DNA of 64,000 nt, taken from the NCBI GenBank assembly GCA_009761415.1, contig QUOL01000006.1, positions 1,426,001-1,490,000 of the forward strand, written 5' to 3'. Positions 57,956 through 64,000 of this stretch are shown one piece after another (position 1 is the first letter of the stretch; the number at the start of each line of letters is the position of its first letter). The DNA comes from Sarcomyxa edulis (Eukaryota > Basidiomycota > Agaricomycetes > Agaricales > Mycenaceae). Under the pieces are notes generated by a model, which saw only the letters and a program-made list of their open reading frames with translations, made no database searches and was not told the origin of the DNA. The translations under genes were made by a program, and so were the position numbers.

Positions 57956-58369
57956 CGGGATATCACTATCGCCTTGTATGGTGGATAGGCTCAAAATTTG
58001 AAGGAAAAAAAGTATATATTAATCTCCATATATGATGTACAGTATGTATTGTCCTGGATGTTCTTGCTCTCTACGTAGCTCACATTTGTACTTCACTGGT
58101 TTTGATATCAACTAGCGCTGTCTCACTTCGGATTTGGGAGTTCATTCGATCAGAAAATGGAGAGAGTGAAATCATGAGTATGTATTCGTGTGATATATGT
58201 TCGTGGTATAAATTCAAGTGATAAAGATACAGACAAGGATATCGCATGTAAGGCGTATCCAATATATAAAGCAACTGTAAGCCAAGTAAGTCGGAAACGG
58301 GCGCATTCCCAATTACTATGGTGACAACTCACCTTTCAAAGCAAAATGCAGATAGACAGTTCGTTCAAA
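57956..58369. other. Intergenic between convergent genes
   Basis: The 3' flanks of the La gene (+) and the hypothetical gene (-). A/T-rich around 58010-58040, where polyadenylation signals would be expected. No gene is seen. Confidence 0.55.
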
Positions 58370-59370
58370 TCATAATTGAGGGGCTGCCTCTTCAACAACC
58401 CATTCCCTCTCCTCTTCCTCCCCCAGGCACAGCTGCGCAAGCCCTAAATCATTCAACCGCGTCATCTTCACCAACATCCCCAAACCCATCGCCATATCGC
58501 TCTTTGCGCCGAGACCGTGGCTATCGCCAGGACCATTGAGTATCTCCCAAGCGTCGTCATCAATTTCGTCGGCTGTGTGTCCCCAGGCTGATTTGATAGC
58601 GCCAGGGTGGTTGAAAGAAGCTAGGATGAAGCAGACTGGGGAACCTAGTAGTGATGCATGCGTTTAGCGCGTGAGGATGTGATCAATGAGAGAAGGAGAG
58701 ATAAAGACACGCACAGAGACCACTGATTTCCTGTTCGCGTTCCAGCTGGGGTAGAGTTTCTCCATCTCTACGTTCCTGATCTATATGATCTGGGAGCGTA
58801 TCACCAAGACGGTAGAGACGCTGACAAGCAGGACATATACGTCCAGTCGCGCGACTCTTGTTGTACCATAAGATCTATACGATATGGTTGAACGCCTAGC
58901 ACGTCGAAAGATGAATACAGTTTACACACCAGTGCAGTCTCTTCGGGTAACACTGTGCATAACATCTCCAACACTTCTTCGTGCGCGAATTCGGCACAAA
59001 GTGGATTGTCGAGAGTTGGTGGTTGGGCGAAGTAGGATGATAGGAACTGACGCGTGTTACGAACGCGTGCACCGTTTCCTGGGTCATATATGTAGGGCTC
59101 TTGGGGTATAGTATCCCTGTAGGTATCAAAATCACGAATGGGTTCCTTCGGTGTCCATTCGTTTAATGAGTACACTACGCGTTCCTGGCCGTGTTCCGAC
59201 GCGTCAAAAGAGTACTGGGGTGGAAAGGACGGTGGTGAACACGACAGCGCCTGGTAAATGGAAGACTCCTGGCTGTCCTGGCTCTCTGAAGACGTTCGTG
59301 ACGCTGCTTTCGATCTTTTAGTCTTTTTCGAATGAGCTTTTCGGTTTTTGGTGTTGGATGGGCCTGGCAT
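58370..59370 (-). CDS. Conserved hypothetical protein with a Cys pair
   Basis: Three exons (59370-58930, 58874-58721, 58644-58370) close to 289 residues. The N-terminus is basic and Ser-rich (MPGPSNTKNRKAHSKKTKRS, KAASRTSSESQDSQESS). The middle reads RVVYSLNEWTPKEPIRDFDT and FAHEEVLEMLCTVLPEETA. The second exon carries LWYNKSRATGRICPACQRLY, whose CPAC pair with surrounding aromatic and basic residues could be half of a metal site. The C-terminus reads PVCFILASFNHPGAIKSAWG and SDMAMGLGMLVKMTRLNDLG. I recall similar uncharacterised basidiomycete proteins but no named domain. It shares a promoter region with the MFS gene. Confidence 0.72.
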
Positions 59371-59788
59371 ATTGCGAACTAGCTTGAACTATACATGCAT
59401 TTGCCTTGCTTGCAAGTTTTGAGTCGAGATCGAGGATAGCTCCAGGTCGGCTAGTCGCTGGCAAGATGGTTGATTCAACCGTGGAAAGAATAATGGGGGT
59501 GATCGACGCTCAACGTCCGGCGGTTGGCAACGCCACACATCTCCTTATTTTTCGAATTCTGCCCAGTTCTGAGTTCACCATCTTGGAATTCCACGCTTTC
59601 TGTACTTCTTACCTGTACTTTCTCTGGACTTCTTTCCAGAATGAGTGAACGCAACCCCAGGTCTTCGTTGATCGTAATAGGCTCCTCGTACGCCGACCGC
59701 GGAGGCAGAGTGGGTTCATCCTGATCAGTGTGGCTGCTGCACCTGACACTCGTGTACTGGGGTCGATGGCTTTCTGGGGATACGCTCA
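59371..59788. other. Bidirectional promoter region
   Basis: A gap of 418 bp between the divergent hypothetical gene (-) and MFS exporter gene (+). The frames at 59406-59648 and 59475-59789 overlap on opposite strands and are not supported. Confidence 0.5.
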
Positions 59789-62120
59789 ATGTCTGCGATG
59801 AACGCTACATCGAACCTCCCCCCTGTCAGTCATGACAATATTGATACGATCGCAGAGAGCGAAAAGTCATATGGGCTGTCTGAGTCGAAGCAACGTACGT
59901 CTTTCAGAGCTTTCTGTCTGATAGCGACATGCACTATGGCGATGTTGGTAAATGTCCGTATCCCTTCACTTTATCTCCATGTCGAGACTAGTAGCTCATC
60001 TTTCTTATAGTCGTCCAACAACACCTCGATCTCTATCGCTCTTCCGACGATAGGAAAAGATTTGAGCATCCAGGAAGCACAGCTTCAGTGGCTTGTATCT
60101 GCTTATTCCTTGAGCTCGGTGAGTAATCATATGTTTTCTCGAGCATAGACTGATGGACGGGCGTCATCAGGGTTGTCTCTTACTCATGTTTGGCCGCCTT
60201 GCGGATCTTTATGGTCGTAAAAAAGTATTCCTGTTAGGTTCTTTATGGTTGGCGGCCTTCACGTTGGGCTGTGGGTTTGCACAAGGTAAGGTGAAATTCT
60301 GTGTTGCGATCTAAAAAATGTGTCGACTGTACTCTGCATTTGACGACAGATGCCATCACCCTGGATATTCTTCGAGGCCTGCAAGGCATCGGAGTGGCAG
60401 CCTCAATTCCGGCGTCGGTAGGCGTCCTTTTTCATTTCTCAGTCTGTGTATTGATTGTCTTGCTCGGTAGCTGGGAATTTTAGCTCATGCCTTCCCTCCA
60501 GGTCAAACACGATCCATAGCCTTCGCTACATTCGCAGCGGGCGCTCCTCTCGGAGCTTTTACTGGAATGGCTCTTGGGGCTTTGATGACACAAGTATCCA
60601 AGTAGGTCTGGCCGACTCAACTCCCGCCACCCAACCTGACCTTTTCTTGAATAGACCGCACTGGCGTTCAAATTTCTATCTCTCTGCCGGCCTTACTGTT
60701 TTCTATATGGTTGCTGGCGTCTATTCGATCGACTCGGATAAGCCATCAACGGAAACAGATCGCAGAGTCGATTGGCTTGGTGCGTTCTTGGTCACGGCAG
60801 GACTGGTCCTCATCGTCTTCGTCCTCTCCGATGGTGAAGTGGCTCCTCTCAAATGGAATACATCTTGTACGTTTTTTGTTTTTTTGACTGCCTGCAAATA
60901 TCAATAGTGGAACTCAAAAGTATTGACTTTCAGACATCATTGCTCTCGTCATAATCGGTGTATTTTTTGTTGTCCTCTTCCTTCTGTGGCAGTGGTACCT
61001 CGAACGCGTCCAATCAAACCCCAACGCGCCGCACTCTCCCTGGACCCCACCTCCTCTCATGAAGCTATCACTTTGGACGCGCGCACGTGGACGATTTGCC
61101 GTGATGATGGTCATCGTATTGTTCACGTGGTGCTCGTTCCTTGGGTGGAATTTTTGGGTCCAAGTATATCATTCATTCAGATGCTCTCTTTCCGTTCACT
61201 GATTATTCCCTTTTTTTGGCTTACCGTAGTTATACTATCAGAATTATGTCGGGCTGTCTCCAGTCTTGACTATGCTACGGATGATGCCGATGTTCTTCAG
61301 TGGTCTGTCATTTCCCTACCTGATCACAATATACGTGTTAATCTGGGCTTTTCTGAACAGGTCTAGTCTGCAATCTTATTGTGGTGTTGGTTGTGGGACG
61401 GATATCGGTTATCTGGCTTATCGGTATGACCTTCCCCATGACTTCCCTTCGCGCCACTTTCGCTTCAGCTGATCACAATGGGTAGCCAGTGGCAGTTTGA
61501 CGACAGGTTGCGCTTGTATATTCTTTGCTCTCATCGATCCGAATGCAATCTATTGGGCTATGGGTTTCCCTAGCGCCATACTCTCCGTCTTCGGTGCCGA
61601 TTTCGTATTCGCAGCCGGAACCATCTTCGTTGCAAAAATAGCTCTACCCCACGAGCAGAGTTTGGCGGGTGCACTGTTTCAGACGATGACCCAAGTGCGT
61701 AAGACAAGCAATTTTGAGAAACGAGAAATAACGACTGATGACTGCCAATATATATAGATCGGCACGGCACTTGGCGTTACGGTCACGACCATTGTTTTCA
61801 ATCGAGTAGTTGCTCAGGATTCATCAAAGATGGGTGTGATCGTGAATGCGAGTGGCAGTAATGCCCCTCGCGAAGCGCAGCTCAATGGGTATAAGGCAGC
61901 GCAGTGGACTACGTTCACGTTTGGTGCGCTGGCAGCTCTCTTGGCGATTGTGTTCCTCCGCGGAGTGGGGATCGTGGGCGACCAAGATCAGTCCGAACCT
62001 GACAAGGCCGTTACGTTGACTGAGAGTGTCTCAGACCTAGAAACTCGAGGAGAGGGGCCAGGACTTGTAAATGATATCGAGAAGGGTGTTCCAAGCTCTG
62101 TGGCAGGAGGTCCAAGTTGA
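59789..62120 (+). CDS. MFS transporter, DHA2-like 14-TM exporter
   Basis: Proton-driven export pump of the major facilitator superfamily, in the plasma membrane; a drug or toxin exporter by family, substrate unknown. Many exons. Start MSAMNATSNLPPVSHDNIDT (59789), then SFRAFCLIATCTMAML, NTSISIALPTIGKDLSIQEA, LQWLVSAYSLSSGCLLLMFG, and the MFS signature GRLADLYGRKKVF. Then come LDILRGLQGIGVAASIPAS, FPPGQTRSIAFATFAAGAPL and GAFTGMALGALMTQ, further helices (LIVFVLSD; IIALVIIGVFFVVLFLLWQW), FAVMMVIVLFTWCSFLGWNF, ASGSLTTGCACIFFALIDPN, FGADFVFAAGTIFVAKIALP, and FQTMTQIGTALGVTVTTIVF. The C-terminal tail is acidic and hydrophilic. The frame reads through by splicing across short introns, e.g. near 61423-61485. 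Confidence 0.9.
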
Positions 62121-62780
62121 GTGTCATTGCAATATGTTCGGAACCCACCCGACTTCTTCAATGGCTCCTGTCCTAGACCTGTATCAAGTACCATTATACC
62201 GTGCAATCGCAACTATCCTAAAACTATCGTCGTGATTGTGCTAGGGTCAACGTTTTGGGTCCGAGGGTATCTTTCTGCTGACAGGACTCATAGATACCTG
62301 GTCCGGCTACGTCTGGTATGACTGCTACGGAAGTTCTCCGCGAAAAATGTTCACTCGATTCCAAGGTTTGTCTCGTCACTTGAACGTTCTTGATACCTGT
62401 CGACCTTATCATTCAGGACACTTTCAGGCTAGCTTCCTCATCGTGTCATCCGTTTTCGACTGGCTTTGGTCTTGTGCTGAATGTTGCTTATCACGTGTAT
62501 CATGTTGTGTGCTTCTTCGTCGCCATGTACCATGAGGTAACGGCTCTTCTTCCACTTAAAGTTTCCTGTTACCAGCGTCATCTATGAATATTTGCATTTC
62601 AGAAGACTCGTTTCCTATGTCATTCGTTTGTTCGGCTGAAGAGCCTCGTATGGGGGCCTTTGCATTGGCGGGTGAGATATCGTGTACCTGAATGTTCTAC
62701 ACCCTCTGACGGTATCTGAACACAGGCTTCGCGACTATATATAAGGACGCTGAGATATGCGTTCGTATCGGTGACCGAAC
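62121..62780. other. Intergenic between two plus-strand genes
   Basis: 660 bp. Contains the 3' flank of the MFS gene and, at its end, a TATA element for the PX-GH18 gene. The short frames have no domain. Confidence 0.55.
62735..62744 (+). promoter_or_regulatory. TATA box of the PX-GH18 gene
   Basis: TATATATAAG about 37-46 nt upstream of the ATG at 62781. This implies a very short leader, and makes the ATG at 62781 a plausible true start with no missing upstream secretion signal. Confidence 0.55.
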
Positions 62781-64000
62781 ATGGCTCCCATTATCACTAT
62801 CAACAGCCACACGACCGCATCGACTCCCCACCCTCACATTCTCTATAATGTTCAGGTAACCATCAATGGAAAGCATGCTGTCGTGCCCCGAAGATACTCT
62901 GAGGTAGGGTTTCTGAAGTCCTCTTCAACCTATCTTTGCATTGACGCCCGGCGCACTCCAGTTTGTTGCGCTTCATCAATCCCTTCAAGATAATTTCCCT
63001 CTTCCTCCGAAACGGATACTCGTTACTGCTTTCTATCCGTCCGCTTGGATTGACGACCACCTCATCACAGAGAGAAAGGCTGGTCTCACGAAATATCTGA
63101 CCAGCGTCGTGAAATCGAAGGAATTTGGAGAGAACCAGGTTCTCCATCAGTTCTTGGCCGCTTCTTCCCCTTCTTCTTCTCGTTTCGATTATGAAGATGC
63201 GGTGCCTTCAACGTTATCCAGGACGGCTGCCCTAAAGTTTAAGGCCCAAGCCGAGGTGAACGCTTCTGCCACCATATTAGCAGCTGCCTATTATCCGGAT
63301 TGGTAATCCATCCTTGCAATTATCTTGAAGGTATTGCTCACAAACTGTTAACACAGGGCGGTGGATACTAACCCTCCAGAAGGTATGTGTACTGCTATGT
63401 GCCTACACTTTGCAGGGTGACTCATATCTGTTAACAAGGGATCAACTTTGCCAAATTTGACCTGTTATATTTTGGTACGCGTACTTACTCAATGCCGTCG
63501 ATCTCGACATTGACCGACAGAGTGTTTTTTTAGCATTTGCGACTCCCAACTCATCCTCCACGCTCACATGGGACTCTGGCAGTCAATCTATACTCCAGCG
63601 CCTAGTGACTAGCGCACGGAATAGCGGAGCTGGCACCAAGATAGTTTTATCGGTCGGAGGATGGGGTGGCAGCTACTGGTTCTCCCAGGCTGTCAGCAGC
63701 TCTGCGAACCGTGCAACCTTTACGAAGGCACTTTCTAGTGCTGTCAGTACCTATGGCTTAGACGGTCTGTCCATCCTCACCCGTCCATATGAATCATATG
63801 TCTCATGTTTTGCAACATAGGTATCGATATCGACTGGGTTTGTTTTACCATCCCCTTCATTTTTATTGGTATGACTGAAGAGCTTCCCTTCACTAGGAAT
63901 ATCCCGCAGAATCTGGTGCCGGAAACCCGAACTCTCCTTCCGATGCGGCCAACTTTTTGAGCCTGCTTCAGTCGTTACGCACGGCGTTGGGCTCCTCTAA
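62781..64000 (+). CDS. PX-domain / GH18-chitinase fusion, 3' end cut by window
   Basis: Predicted phosphoinositide-binding PX domain joined to a glycoside hydrolase family 18 chitinase. Exons 62781-62903, 62962-63302, 63357-63382, 63439-63474, 63534-63764, 63821-63837 and 63897 to the window end; all phases close. The PX part (about residues 1-107) has VPRRYSEFVALHQSLQDNF with the Arg-Arg-Ty-type lipid-binding motif, LPPKR, and ITERKAGLTKYLTSVV, which are family hallmarks. After a linker, GH18 begins ATILAAAYYPDWAVDTNPPE. It continues KIVLSVGGWGGSYW and the catalytic DGIDIDWEYP (Asp252, Asp255, Asp257, Glu259 by count), all present. No signal peptide or membrane segment is seen, so a cytosolic location with recruitment to membranes is inferred. 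The C-terminal half lies outside the window. Confidence 0.9.

Overview
The window looks like chromosomal DNA from a basidiomycete fungus, most likely an Agaricomycete. The real genes are cut into many short exons by GT-AG introns of about 45-70 nt. The families present are typical of mushroom-forming fungi: a DUF6534-type membrane protein, small secreted double-psi beta-barrel proteins, a two-finger GATA factor and a Ngaro-type retrotransposon. I rebuilt the genes by joining exons by eye at canonical splice sites and checking that the phases close. The species cannot be named from this sequence.

Layout. 1-120 is the last part of an eEF1B-gamma gene (+). 663-2384 (-) is a medium-chain dehydrogenase/reductase, and 3120-4761 (-) is a complete second eEF1B-gamma gene. 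6127-7078 (+) is a small NAD(P)-binding oxidoreductase and 7522-9587 (+) a DUF6534-like membrane protein. 10988-18813 is a mobile-element zone: an intact-looking Ngaro-like tyrosine-recombinase retrotransposon (12279-18704) sits inside a roughly 200-bp palindromic repeat, and an uninterrupted inverted copy of that repeat lies at 10988-11187. 21420-22373 (+) is a conserved hypothetical gene, 24977-26327 (+) is DCN1, and 26578-27391 (+) is a TPR protein with an apparent frameshift. 27.4-32.0 kb is gene-poor and holds decayed fragments.

31983-32363 (-) is a Pop8-like RNase P/MRP subunit, 32580-34562 (+) a DHHC palmitoyltransferase, and 34886-37116 (+) ornithine aminotransferase. 40085-40183 is an intron-containing tRNA-Arg(CCU). 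41168-44136 (-) is a two-finger GATA factor. 48358-50822 (+) is a long-chain acyl-CoA synthetase. 51287-51834 and 52896-53360 (both -) are tandem secreted double-psi beta-barrel proteins. 56025-57955 (+) is the La RNA-binding protein, 58370-59370 (-) a conserved hypothetical, and 59789-62120 (+) a 14-TM-type MFS exporter. From 62781 to the window edge runs a PX-domain/GH18-chitinase fusion (+).

The genes do not form one pathway; most are ordinary housekeeping loci with gene-poor stretches between them. The two most notable items are the PX-GH18 fusion, whose junction lies inside one uninterrupted exon, and the Ngaro element, which has split direct repeats identical by eye, two internal introns and its own empty-site relative nearby.
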